From the NCBI RefSeq assembly GCF_023278565.1, contig NC_064679.1:2542001-2606000 (forward strand): a stretch of DNA of 64,000 nucleotides, given 5' to 3'. The stretch comes from Colletotrichum lupini. Taxonomy: Eukaryota > Ascomycota > Sordariomycetes > Glomerellales > Glomerellaceae. The notes below the pieces were generated by a model. The model was not told the origin of the DNA, did not search any database, and saw only the letters and a list, made by a program, of their open reading frames with translations. The translations under genes were made by a program, and so were the position numbers. Position 1 is the stretch's first letter; the number at the start of each line of letters is the position of its first letter. This document shows, one piece after another, positions 48,012 to 59,048 of the stretch.

Positions 48012-50129
48012 ATACCTAGTCTACTATACCCGCCATGCTTGCTCTCAACACTCGAATGCATTCATACACGAAAATTGCGTATCTCTTTCACAGCAACGAA
48101 AGTTACGACATGAAACCGGAGAAGAACACAGAACGATTCTCTCTCCGCATGACAGCAATAACAGCAACATCAAAAAGTACGGCGTTGACAAGCACATCCT
48201 TCTCAGCCTCACGAGGCGGGCTTATCATTTCAGTCATGGAGAATTCCCTTGCATCACCACAGCATTATCTGGATCCGTCCAAGCCGACGGTCGCTTAACC
48301 CAAAGCTCTTGAACGAGCCCTCCTTTTCATCTCTGTTTCGGCGCTCCTGTTCAAGTCTTCGCAGCCCAGAGCAATTTCCGACTTTTTGTCCCAAGCTCAG
48401 GTGGCTTTTGCTCTTCTTCACCGTCAGTATTGTTCGAACCACCACATCATCAAAGTAATGATAGTTTAAATCTCTTCCCTTCTTACTCGTGGTCACTTGT
48501 TTTTATTTTCGGCGTTTTTAGGGTCAAACTGGAAAGAGCGGATAACCCAACTCCCTCTCAGTTCGGGATCTTCAAGGGATGTGTGTGAGGAATCAGGGTT
48601 CGCAATTATTTTCCGTTTTAAGGCCTTTCAAGGGAGCTTCTTCTACTTCCCTTGAGAACTTTGTCTCCTTGACTTTTTGCTTCTTTTCTTTTTGCGTTCG
48701 TCACAAACCGGGGAACACGGGACGGATTGTTTCATTTTTTCAACTGTTCGGGTCGCATTACACACACATGCCAATCTTTGTTGCTTTGTTCGAATCCAAG
48801 GGAAGGGATCGAGAGGAAGATAGGTACTGAAGGATATATCCCAAACAAATCAAAGTCCAATGAGAGACAACATTCTGAATCAAATACTGGCACCTTGCCT
48901 TGCTTTACATGCTTGTAATGGGAAAACTCTGAGTTGGCGCCATAGAAAGCATGTTTTTTTCGACACAGTGACGTCAGGTGAGATTGCGTCTCAGCGAAAG
49001 ACCTCAGACTAGGTCTGGACTAGTTTCTGAACTAGAACGCCTGCTGTAGAGGCTCCAAGTTATGGTATAGAAGAACTCGGAGATGTGTCTTGCCACTGAG
49101 AGGAAGCATTTGTATGCAAAGCTTACCCGATCCTGATGGTCTGTAGTGTAACGCTTGCCTTTGCAGGTCTCTCTGTGAATTATCAGGTGCGACTAAAATC
49201 CACTCTTCAGGAGACCCATCGAATGCCTGCCTCGTGAATACTCTCAGGACTCAAAAGCCGTCGCCTGGGCTAATTCTAAGCGAGAGAACCCCTAATAGGC
49301 AACTAAAGTGAAGGGAAAGGCATGAGCGGCGCTTGAAGTGTATATGGCCCTAGTGGTAGATGGTTGAATGCCTGGTTTCGGCAAGCGAATGCGAGCTCGA
49401 ATTTGGTGACCCTACGTAAAGCCACAGGTAGCTCATTTTTGTTTCTGTTTTGCTATTGCTTGTTCCCTGCTTTCCCATCGTCGTTGTACCTATTTACACT
49501 CTGGAAACCAAACACCCTTGACTGCCCGTCTCCTCGACTGTAGGCCGCTCGACGGACCAGAACGTGTTCTCTCGCCATGGAAGCCTGGACCTCGATACCG
49601 GTGCCTCGTCGCAAGGATCGCTTGAAACTCGATAACTGTCCATATAGAAGGATTTCTATGATGCGGTTCTATCCAATGCAAGATTTGATCTGCGGGAGGA
49701 ATTTGCGTCTGATTCGGTGGAAACCTTGGAGGGCCAATCCATTTTGAGCTGAGGGGACTGATACCTGGATATCAAGCTGGCTGGCCGTGGGTAATAAAGG
49801 GGCCTATTTAAAAAAGCCCAAGCAGCGAATACCTTGCAGTCATCCTCGTCACTCAAGTCATCCTTTGCCAGTCTACAAATGGGAATCTTGTTTCATCTAC
49901 CTAGGTTGAAAACTTTTCATATTGTCACTCACGGGCATCCACCCATTCCCCCCTTACACGAGGTGACAGAACGCCTTAACGCCAGCTGGGACTCGACTGC
50001 CCCAAGTACCACTACCTCATAGGCTACTCCGCTACACGTTTCGATAGAGGCACGGCGTCCCTGCTGTGCCCCGATGCCATTATGTGACACTCCTTGCGCG
50101 ATAGCCTTGACTTTTTTTCCTGTTGCCAT
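48012..50129. other. 2.1 kb between convergent genes, no supported gene
   Basis: 3' flanks of the DUF1765 gene (+) and NSA2 (-). Short frames only; no RNA gene or repeat recognised. Confidence 0.55.
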
Positions 50130-51370
50130 CTAAACGAGCAGGACTGCGTTTACGCAGCCATCGTTCTCCTGAAGAATACCGTGCGTTAGCTTCTCGTCTT
50201 ACAAAGTTGACACTGTGCCACGACCAGCTCGTCCAAGCAGCCAAACGAAGCAATCGAAATAGCAAAATAGCCGCGCTTTTCGACGGAATTTCACTTACCG
50301 GTGAATTCGTCACCTGGGCGTATCTCCCCCAAACCACTTTGCCGCTCGCTGTCGTAAGGCCCATGTCAGAAACGTTTACTTCCAGCACAGTTCCTTTCGT
50401 GAGGACACCCAGGTTCGTGTAGAGAGGGTTCTGAGGGTTCTTCTTGACTCCCAAGATTGGCAGTTTTACGGTTACGTTGAGTTCCGGGTGGCACACGTGC
50501 GCGTGCTTGTAACGCAGACTAGAGATCATTGTCAGTAAGACGGAGGAGAAGACAGAGCGCTTCCGGTCACGTACCCCATAGGACGGATGAATCTGATTTT
50601 GGGAAAGCACCTCGTTAGCAAAGATCCTCAAACTGCCAAGTTGGCGCCAAATGCGTAGGAATGATTACCGTTCGTGCTTGGGATCTCTCCGGGTGAAGTT
50701 AGGTCCGACAAAAGTTGGCTTCGTAATCATACGCTTCCAGGACTTTTGGTGCGTCTTCTTTCCGGTCGAGATAACCTTGAACATCTCCTCCTCAGAGATA
50801 CCCTTCACCTTGGGCAAAGGAACCTGGAACCGGGCAGCCTTTTCGGCGCGCTTGTTCTTGATCTGGGAAGAAATGGCCTTGGCGTTGCTCGGGTTGTTTC
50901 GGTCGAGCAGGTAGGCGGGCATGGGCTCGGAGGGCTCCTTCTCGTCGTTGGTCTTGACGTTGCGCTCCTCGTGGGCCTTGATCTGCTTGCGCATCTGGAT
51001 CTTCTCGTTGTGGCGCTTCTTCGCGTGAAGCTTGGCGCGGAGACCGCGCAGGTTCTGCGCATCCTTGGACGCCTTGTGGCCCTCACGAGCCTCCTTCTTG
51101 CGGGCCTTCTCCTCGTGATCGAGTCTGAGAAAAGTCGGATGTCAGCCCTCCCCTCGTCAAAGTTCCTGGTTGATTTCGAGATTCTAACCTCCGACCATGA
51201 AGCTTGCGCCATCTCTCCATATACTATGATTTCTTCGTTAGCGGGCGCCGAGATTGGGAGACGGAGAGGCCCTTCTGAGGGCGTGTCGTACCTCGTTCTG
51301 TTCGCGGATTTGTTAGTACAACAGGTAAGAATAGAGAGCTGCGAATGGGAAAGCTACTCACCTGAGGCAT
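50130..51370 (-). CDS. NSA2: Ribosome biogenesis protein NSA2
   Basis: Nucleolar/nucleoplasmic factor of 60S pre-ribosomes, needed for 27S pre-rRNA processing. Seven exons join to 260 residues, the conserved length: 51370-51362, 51297-51292, 51223-51189, 51124-50669, 50592-50575, 50518-50299 and 50168-50130. The product begins [22 protein letters not shown]. It continues with [40 protein letters not shown] and [12 protein letters not shown], then [27 protein letters not shown] and [13 protein letters not shown], and ends [12 protein letters not shown]. All are NSA2 (eS8-like) signatures. Exon 2 is only 6 nt (AACGAG) and exon 5 only 18 nt; both restore residues conserved in the family. The gene is head-to-head with the bL21m gene, start codons 427 bp apart. 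Confidence 0.95.
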
Positions 51371-51797
51371 CTTGAGTGATTTACGCCCGTAGCGACTTCG
51401 ATTTTACAGGATGGTGTTCCTGATCTGGACGAAGTCTAGTCGTCCGTAGTGTTGATGTCGGCGAAGCTCCTCAGGGTCGTCGTCCGTCGAAGTGGCGGAT
51501 AGGTAGCCAAAAAAAAATCCCATATCGATAGCGATGTGGGGTCCGACCCCAAAATTCGAGGTCCAGCCGCCAACATCCCTGCTTGCATCAGCGGAGCAAC
51601 ATATTTTCCGAGCACCCAGAGGAACTGCACTCCAGGTCTATCCGAACTTTTTTGAAGCTTCGTGTTGGCCGGGTCCCAGTCGCGCAGAAAGCTAAAGTCG
51701 ACGAACGTGAGAGACCAGCAATTGGACCGACAAACGAGGTCCGACTGTCTCTCTGTCCAACGACAACAAAAGATTTCAAACCCTCATCAATCAAAAG
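51371..51797. promoter_or_regulatory. Shared divergent promoter of NSA2 and MRPL49
   Basis: The 427-bp gap between two divergent start codons must hold both promoters and leaders. No defined factor site was identified by eye. Confidence 0.5.
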
Positions 51798-52427
51798 ATG
51801 AGTCGCACATTGCTGCGCTCCGTCCTGGAGCTCAGGACACCCATCACGCGCCTCCCGCCGACCTTCCTCCTCCCGATCCACGCCCGCCGCTTCAACTCCA
51901 CGGCACCCATCATCGAGCCCGCCGCAGCCGCACAAGATGCGTCTCCCGTCGGCGCGCAAGCCTCCTCAATAGCACAACAGGCCGCCGCCGGCGCCGCCCA
52001 GCCGTCGACGCCGTCCGCAACGACCCCGATCTCCGAATCCGTGCAGGCGGCGCTGCCCTTCCTAGCGGCCCAGCCCAACCACTACATCACCTTCCACATC
52101 CATGGACGCCCGTACCTCGTCCAGCCCGGCGATAGCGTCCGCCTGCCCTTCAAGATGCCCGGCGTCGTGCCTGGCGACGTCCTCCGCCTCAACCGTGCCT
52201 CGGTCATCGGTAGCAGAGATTACACCCTCAAGGGCTCACCCTTCATCGACGAGCGGGTATACGAGTGCCGTGCCGTGGTGACGGGCACGGAGAGCGAGCC
52301 GATGAGAATGAAGGAGAAGACGAAAAGGAGGCAGCGGAAAGTGAAGACGGTCAAGAGCAAGCACCGCTACACAATGCTGACGATTAGCGAGCTTAAGATC
52401 AATGCGCCTGAGGAGATTGAGGCTTAA
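51798..52427 (+). CDS. MRPL49: Mitochondrial large-subunit ribosomal protein bL21m
   Basis: Component of the mitochondrial 54S subunit, named Mrpl49 in yeast. A single exon encodes 209 residues. The first 35 residues are Arg/Ser-rich without acidic residues (MSRTLLRSVLELRTPITRLP, then HARRFNST), a mitochondrial presequence. An Ala-rich linker follows. The L21 domain runs from about residue 92: HYITFHIHGRPYLVQPGDSV, LPFKMPGVVPGDVLRLNRAS, then the basic region MKEKTKRRQRKVKTVKSKH and the end YTMLTISELKINAPEEIEA, typical of L21. It is tail-to-tail with the MPS1 kinase gene and head-to-head with NSA2. Confidence 0.92.
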   Translation: MSRTLLRSVLELRTPITRLPPTFLLPIHARRFNSTAPIIEPAAAAQDASPVGAQASSIAQQAAAGAAQPSTPSATTPISESVQAALPFLAAQPNHYITFHIHGRPYLVQPGDSVRLPFKMPGVVPGDVLRLNRASVIGSRDYTLKGSPFIDERVYECRAVVTGTESEPMRMKEKTKRRQRKVKTVKSKHRYTMLTISELKINAPEEIEA

Positions 52428-52867
52428 GAGGCAGGGCTGGGGGGTGTGCAAGCTTGTTCGAGTATGAATCAGGAATAGTAGGCCATGGATCGTATGATTT
52501 CATGTCCTTGTATTGTTCCCCGTCGGGGCTGTACCAATAGACAAATAAATACATTCACGTCATATGGGATTGGGGACTTTGATGGTCGCCGAAAATGTTG
52601 AAGCCAAGAGGCTGTAGTACAATTGATAAGACGCATTGTCTAGGTCTGCGTCTCCAGAAAAAACGTGCCCAATCATGGGGGAAGGCCGAAGCCTAGGGAA
52701 TCAATATTGAAAACAGTGGTGGGGAAGAAAACGACTGCACGAAGCAGTTGAACAAGAAGTAAAACAAACAGCCCAAGAAACTCCGAGCTATGGATATTCC
52801 GATGATCATTAAACCCAAGTAATGTCTCCATGACGCCTGATCCAACAACAATGCTCATACGCTTTCA
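52428..52867. other. Spacer between convergent MRPL49 and MPS1
   Basis: 440 bp of 3' flanks. No recognisable element. Confidence 0.6.
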
Positions 52868-55508
52868 TCACCTGCTAGGATTCGTTGCTTTTTTGACGCT
52901 GGTCCAGTAAGCCGACGGCCACACAGACATGGCCTCCGCATCTGTCGGCATGCGTTCTCGACACCTCGAGACAACGCTCTGGATGATTCTACCAAGCAGC
53001 TCTTCGTCAATGGGAAGCGCCTTTTCGCTCATCTCAGTGGGGTATAGGAAAGGATCGGTCTCGTGAAGGAGTTCTTCACATGAAGGTCGCATGTCGACGT
53101 CACGGTTGAGACACCGCCTCAAGGTTCGCAGCAGAGAAGGAGGTACTGGAACTCCACCCATGGCCCTGGACGGGAATTCAATGTCATGGTCCCAGTTGAT
53201 GATGGCTTGGCACTTTGCCATTTGATTGCTGATGTGGCCAAAGGGAGGCATTCCGTAGACCAGTTGGTACAGAATACACCCGAGAGACCAGACATCGCTC
53301 GGCTTTCCAACTTTCATCAGCTTAGGTCGTCCAGGAACTCGGCCGCCTCGAGGCGCATTGGAATCTAGGAGCGACTCTGGCGACATGTAATTCGGTGTGC
53401 CCACTTGCGTTTCGCGGTGAACGTTGACAGTCTCATCTGTTCGAATTGCATTGGCAATACCGAAATCGATGAGTTTCAAGCGACCCTTGACAAGAACGAA
53501 ATTGGCTGGTTTGAGATCGGAGTGCACGATTTCGGACTGGTGTACCGATTGCAGGCACTCCAGCATTTCTTTCCAGTAGAAGCGGACCAAGACCGAATCA
53601 AATTTAGGCGATTCGGGATTTTGGCGACTCCTGAGAAGGGTGTGGAGATCCAATTCGCCCATTTCCATAAGCTGAGTACGGGTTAGCCATGCCATCACGA
53701 TCCAACGGAGGGTGACTTACTAAAGTGAGCATTTTCTTTTCACTGTTCATCTCGTAGTCGAAAAGGTTGATGACTCGTTCATTGCCTCTCAGCTTGCCAA
53801 GTAGGTCGATTTCGCCCTTGTAGCCCCGGACGGTCAACTCGTCCGCATTCTCCAGCGATACTCTTTTCAGTGCAAACATTGCTCCGTTTTCGGCAGTAAC
53901 ACGGTAGACCTTAGCGCTACCGCCCCGGCCCAGACAGTCGAGCCTTGTGTAGGACTTTCCGTTGACACGGAGGATATTTCGCCTTTGCTTGCCTTGAGTA
54001 GTTGTCGCTGCGCCTGCGGATGTGGTGGCAGCATCAAGGACAGACATCTTAGGCGGAGGCGGAGGAGCGGCTCGGCGCGGAGTGTTGTTGGCCAGGGAAG
54101 CCAGAGGCTTGCGCTCAGGAGATGCCGCGGGTCTTTGTTGAGCAGCCTCGGGGTTGATCGAACGCCTGACTACTTTTTCCATGACCATTTCGGCAGGCTT
54201 GATGGCGGTAGGCCTCGTACTTCGTACTATAGACACTGGTTCATTCTCCTGATCGTGGGAGGAGGGAACTTGAGGGCGCGGCGCAGGCAACCTGTAATGA
54301 ATCTCTTCTGGCTCGTCTCTTTCTTGGGGAGAATGGCGCGCAGAAGAAGGGGCCGGTGGTTCAGCATACGACGTAGGCCTGCGATGCGTTGCTCTGGAAG
54401 GATCGCTCAATGCGACTGGACTGCCTGATGACATTTGTCTGCCGTTGCCATAGAAGGATGATGCCACGTCGTTCTCCATGTCTGCGCCGTGTCCATCGTG
54501 ATATTGGCTCGAGATCAGACCCTCGCCATCGCCATCGCCATTAGCCTCCGCCTCCTCCTCACTCTGCCTTCTGCGCCCACGTCGAGCGGGGCCGCTCAAG
54601 AAGCTTCCAGGAATCTTGCCTACTCGCTTGACGCGCATTGAGCCCTGCAGTGCGAGATTGTCCTCAGCCTTGGTGGTTCTTCCAGCATTGGAGGCTTGTC
54701 GGGACACACTGCCAGGGTTAACACCGGCGGCGTGGCGTGCTACTGTGAATGGCTCCTCCGGGTGGTCCTGTTCCATGTGGGAACCTGAACGCCTAGAATG
54801 ACTGGATGAGTTGGTGAGGCGACTTCTATTGCCAGACGAGCCAGCAGCAATCCGGACGACGCGAATACCTTGGGCTGGTGTGTTGACATCTTGGGGCGGG
54901 TCATTCTTCTCATCCGAGGATTGGTTTCGGCTCTCTGGCCGACTTCTAGATTGGGGACGTTGGTTGGTTGATCGGGACAGCGAGGTAGACCTCCTCTTGG
55001 CGGGACGCATCTGGCCAAGGCTTTTGGGCGTATTGCTGAGTCTCACAACTCTTTTCCGCACAGGGCTATTCTCTCTGCTCTGTAGCGGCGACGTGGGTTT
55101 TGTTGACCTTGTGTCGTACGCTTGGGCACTTCCCGATCGGAGGGACCTTCTCTCCTCCGTTGCAGAGCTCGTAGACGCGGCAAGGTTACTGACGCGGCGA
55201 CGTGTTCTAGGCGGTGAAGCTGCTCGTTGCGGTTCAGGGCCGCTTCCATCGTTGAGAAGTGCCTTGGTGAGGGCACTGAGCTTCATAGGCACGGGTATCT
55301 CGTCATCGGAGCTATCGTGCATGGCGTACTGCTGCGAGTCTGCCTTTTTTGAGAGCGCGGGTGCAGCGGCGGTCGCATGAACAGGGTTGGATTCGCTTCG
55401 ATTGAGATGTGGACGAGAGGGCAGCCTCCTGAGGCCTTGTCGTACGGACGTTTTTCGTGACAGGCCGGTTCCGGCGGTGCCCAGCGGCGTGGGAGAGGCT
55501 GTCGACAT
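52868..55508 (-). CDS. MPS1: MPS1/TTK-type dual-specificity protein kinase
   Basis: Spindle-assembly-checkpoint kinase acting at kinetochores and spindle poles. Exon 1 ends at 53721 and exon 2 runs 53671-52868. The 49-nt intron (donor GTAAGT, acceptor CTCAG) lies in the hinge, restoring MLTLLMEMGELDLHTLL. From the Met at 55508 (MSTASPTPLGTAGTGLSRK) the product is 863 residues. A further in-frame Met at 55685 would give 922, less likely because it has an atypical N-terminus. The first 500 residues are disordered, Ser/Arg-rich. The kinase domain has a glycine loop GRGGSAKVYRV, the catalytic lysine in FALKRVS (about residue 544), HSDLKPANF as catalytic loop (Ser in place of Arg in HRD, as in MPS1 orthologues), LIDFGIA, YMSPE and SDVWSLGCILYQLVYG. 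There is no sign of damage. Confidence 0.92.
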
Positions 55509-56419
55509 TTCGAGCTGGTGGGATAGTTTGTTGTTCCAATTTTGCGCAACGGGGGGCTGGGAATTAGTGGCGCGAGTCTCCACGTCTCGACGGCCAAACA
55601 CCTTCCGCCAGAAAGAAAGGGATTGATTTTGGCGATTGAACACTGTTTTACGTGTCAAATGTGCCCATGATCCGAAAGATTGCAAATGGAGGAGAAATTA
55701 GTTTATGCGGCGCGTCACTAGCATCTTGTATGTCGGAGGGATGTGTCGATTCCTTGTCAATTGAGGACGTTCCCAGTATTTGGGGCTAGCAGGGGTCGGC
55801 CAATGAGAAATCAAGACCGGGGGATGCTGTTGTCGGAGCAACGATGGGCTGAACAGCAAAGCGTAAGGCGACACATTCATCGTTGGGCACATGGAATTTG
55901 AGCTTGGGACTAGACGCTGAGTCTTGCCTGAGGCCACAACAAGTCTTCAATGCCTGCAGCCTACCTTCGATCTTTAAGTTGATGTAATCCCCATGCAAGG
56001 TGGCAAGGTATCTTTTCGCTTAAGATATACCGAGCGAGACCAGTCACAGCTTTCGGTCTTAGGTTTTCAAAAATGGTTGCGCCCGATTTACGTGCATCTT
56101 GTCGCGAACATGTCGCCCCACATGAAGCGGACTTTGAGCTTCGTAGCATTATGACGAGAGCGCTAACATTCAAAGCTCGAGTTGACATGCATTTGTTTCA
56201 CTCACTAGTCAATCAGGGGGAAGAACACGATAAATCATTTCGGGCAACATTGTTCAAAGAACCAGCGAGCTTTTTATTTGACCGAACCTAGCAGGTGTTC
56301 CTACACAAACGTGTGCCGAAGCCCAACCCAAGAGAGATTTCCCCATGTCAATGACTTGTGAAAACGTCGGCCGATTGCTGCGTATATTCTTCGATGAGGC
56401 GAGGGCGTGAGAGGGGTAT
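55509..56419. other. Promoter/leader region of MPS1 and 3' flank of RPP2
   Basis: An in-frame upstream extension of the kinase frame reaches 55685. The rest has no supported gene. Confidence 0.5.
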
Positions 56420-56815
56420 TTAGTCGAAGAGACCGAATCCCATGTCCTCGTCGGACTCCTCCTTCTCCTCCTCCTTCTCCTCCTTGGGGGCGTCCTCAGC
56501 GGCACCACCGGCAGCAGCACCGCCGGAAGCAGCGGCGGCACCACCAGCGCCACCAGAGGGAACAGAGGCAAGCTTGCTGGAGCCCTCAGCGATGAGCTGT
56601 GTACCTTGTTAGCATCTACATCCTTTGCGCCTATCGCGATCAAAGTCGTAACGAACCTCGTTGATGTCCTTGCCCTCAAGCTCGGAGATGAGCTTGTTCA
56701 GGCGCTCGTCATCAGCCTCGATACCGACGGACTCAAGGACGGCCTTGACATCCTTGGCAGAGGGGGAGGTGTTGCCACCGAGGCCGAGGAGGAGGAAAGC
56801 GGCGAGGTGCTTCAT
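56420..56815 (-). CDS. RPP2: 60S acidic ribosomal protein P2
   Basis: Stalk protein of the large ribosomal subunit that recruits and activates translational GTPases. Exon 1 is 56815-56657 and exon 2 is 56596-56420, with a 60-nt intron (donor GTTCGT, branch GCTAAC, acceptor CACAG). The product is 111 residues, the usual length. It begins [20 protein letters not shown] and contains [20 protein letters not shown]. It then runs through an Ala/Gly-rich hinge and an acidic Glu/Lys run to the family C-terminal tail [12 protein letters not shown] probable further intron sits in the 5' UTR (56,947-56,829, donor GTGAGT, acceptor CGCAG), common in fungal ribosomal protein genes. The first donor GTTCGT is weaker than usual. 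Confidence 0.95.
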
Positions 56816-56828
56816 CTTGAATGATTTT

Positions 56829-56947
56829 CTGCGACGAACGATTGTTAGAAAAGAGGGATCGTTATTTTTTGCGCCGGCGTCGAGAATATGAAGAACGATT
56901 GGCGACGAGATGTAGATCAAGCGTAGAGAAGAAGGGGGATAACTCAC
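56829..56947 (-). other. Probable 5' UTR intron of RPP2
   Basis: Minus-strand GTGAGT at 56,947 and CGCAG ending at 56,829, 14 bases before the ATG. Inferred from splice signals only. Confidence 0.45.
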
Positions 56948-57779
56948 TGTTTGTCGTAAAGAACACGAGAGGTCAATCAATTTAACCGCGAAGTTGGGCG
57001 GAGACTGAATCTTCGAGTCTTGGGAGATTTTCGCGTGGTTGTTGAGATTCGGATGGTTGTCGGAAATGGAACTTTTTTTTCGTTTTGTGAGCCAGAGGGT
57101 GCGGGACCCTACCTTAGGGCGGGGAGGGCGGTCGGTGGCTGGGATAGCCGACTAGAAACCTCACAAGCCACACTTGTCCTGTCTTTGGCCTCTCCAGCCA
57201 CACTCAAGACCCCCCTACATCTGCTCGGCCCGTGGGCCACTGACAGCCTTCTGAATTCTACCAACAGAAATCGACCGAGAGCCCAGCATCAAAGCGCCAA
57301 GGGCCCAGTGGATCTCACTCCACCGGAATCGGAGCCACTCCAGCTTCCGGATAGGCTAACGGATTGGACCACAGTCCAAGGAACCTAAGATAGGTGGACG
57401 GTACTGGAAGGACGGTACCAGTGATTCCACCCCCCAGGCCAACATATATAAACTTGCCGACACCAACGCCACTTCCTTTTGTCCCCTACACCTAACTCTC
57501 GATTTTAACGACTGTCGGGTGTTTGTGCTGTGCGCTTCGCGACCGCCTTCTTATTTTTCGCGATTTTTCCTCATTTTTTCTCTACCATTTCTCGTCTCCC
57601 AGACCCGACGGACACGCCCGCGTGTTCAGTCTTTTGAGAGGGGGCCGCTGAAGCGCAGAAACTTGAGTTCTCGTACTTTCCACACTGATGACTCAAGCGT
57701 CCGCCTGATGCATCCTGACGGCCGCTGCAAGCAACATAGACACTTGCTTGACGATATTTGGCTTTAGCAGTCCGTCACC
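56948..57779. promoter_or_regulatory. Divergent promoter region of RPP2 and SPT2
   Basis: Head-to-head genes with 964 bp between start codons. A TATATA-containing stretch (CATATATAAAC) lies near 57,443 with CT-rich DNA after it, on the SPT2 side. No other site identified. Confidence 0.4.
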
Positions 57780-59048
57780 ATGCCTGTAAGTGCTCTGGAG
57801 ATGCGACGACACGTTTTAGCGACTTCTGGGGCAGGGCTGACGACGGGTGGTTCACAGATTGGAGATCTCCTCGCCCAAATAAGTGGCGATAAGTCACAGA
57901 GCACATCGCCAGCTCCATCGAGGCCAGCCCTCCCGCCCCCGAAACGGAAAGCCGACGACGACCTTCGCAGCACCGTCTCGAACAAGCTTCCGCGAACAAG
58001 CACAAACGGTGCCAGCTCGTCTGCACCCCCCAGATCTGCAGATGCTCAGAGACCCGCACGGCCTGCGGAGAAGTCTTCGACAACAACCACTGGCTATCGA
58101 GGCAGCGCCGGACGACCATCCGATCGATCCACGTCTGCGCCTAGGCCTGTCGGAAATGGCATGACGTCCGCGAAATCCAGCTCTTCCGGCGCCAGGCCGG
58201 TGAATGGCTCGGGCACGTCTAGGGTGACATCGACATTGCCTAGTCGACCATCTCCGTCAGCTCCTGCCGCGGCACCGAAAGGTGCACCGCCAAAGAAGGG
58301 ATCTTTCGCCGAGATCATGGCACGGGCTCAACAGGCTCAGACCAAGCTGGGCCAAGTCGGCAAGATTCAGCACAAGCCGGTGGAAAAGGTGTTTACGAAG
58401 AAAGAGCGGGAGGAGATGAAGAAGGATTTTAAGAAGGACCCTAAGGGCGCAGCAAGGCCAGTGTCGAAATTCCAGGGTACCTCAAGGCCGTCTTCGGCTC
58501 CGCCTTCACGTAATGGGGTCAGTGCAATCGGATCAAGCGCCAGCCGTAACGGAACCGCCGACAGAGCGAGAGACCCCAGGGCCGGCGTAAAGGCACGCGC
58601 GGCTGCCGCCGAGGAAGAGCAGCAAAAGAAGCTCAAGAAAGCCGCCGTCGCTACCACAGGATACACAGGCACCGCCCGCCCGAAACCCGGAGCTACCTCG
58701 GCAAAGAAGAAGCCGGCACCAGGAGGCGCTCTCCTCAACTCCCGACCCGCCCCGCGGTACGGCGGCTCCGCGAAACGCTCACGTTACGACGAGGAAGAGG
58801 AGGAGGAATTCGACGACTTTATCGAGTACGACGAAGACGAGGAAGACGATCGCGGCCCCCGGTACCACTACGGCTCTGATGGGTCTTCAGACATGGAGGC
58901 CGGCATGGATGACGTGTGGGACGAGGAAGCGGCGGCTGAGCGCGCGGCCCGCCGCGAGGATATCGAACAGGAGCGGCTCGAGAAGCGTCTCAAGGCCGAA
59001 AAGGAGGAGCGCAAGCGCAGATTCTACGAAGAGCAGCGACGACGCTAG
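57780..59048 (+). CDS. SPT2: SPT2 chromatin protein (histone H3-H4 chaperone)
   Basis: Nuclear HMG-like protein that binds DNA and H3-H4 during transcription. I read exon 1 as only ATGCCT (57780-57785). A 72-nt intron follows (donor GTAAGT, branch GCTGAC, acceptor TTCACAG), and exon 2 runs from 57858, giving MPIGDLLAQISGDKS and 398 residues. The intron is a multiple of three and stop-free, so it could also be read through as 24 extra residues. The middle is Ser/Pro/Ala-rich and basic, with KKGSFAEIMARAQQAQTKLG and FTKKEREEMKKDFKK. The C-terminal SPT2 domain has acidic runs (YDEEEEEEFDDFIEYDEDEE), then YGSDGSSDMEAGMDDVWDEE and an Arg/Glu-rich helix ending KRRFYEEQRRR. Start context CACCATG is good. 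Confidence 0.92.
   Translation: MPVSALEMRRHVLATSGAGLTTGGSQIGDLLAQISGDKSQSTSPAPSRPALPPPKRKADDDLRSTVSNKLPRTSTNGASSSAPPRSADAQRPARPAEKSSTTTTGYRGSAGRPSDRSTSAPRPVGNGMTSAKSSSSGARPVNGSGTSRVTSTLPSRPSPSAPAAAPKGAPPKKGSFAEIMARAQQAQTKLGQVGKIQHKPVEKVFTKKEREEMKKDFKKDPKGAARPVSKFQGTSRPSSAPPSRNGVSAIGSSASRNGTADRARDPRAGVKARAAAAEEEQQKKLKKAAVATTGYTGTARPKPGATSAKKKPAPGGALLNSRPAPRYGGSAKRSRYDEEEEEEFDDFIEYDEDEEDDRGPRYHYGSDGSSDMEAGMDDVWDEEAAAERAARREDIEQERLEKRLKAEKEERKRRFYEEQRRR

Noticed and set aside
49340..49405. Possible tRNA (TAGTGGTAGATGG followed by GAGCTCGAATTTG)
   Set aside because: The acceptor and T stems do not pair and the B box is imperfect.
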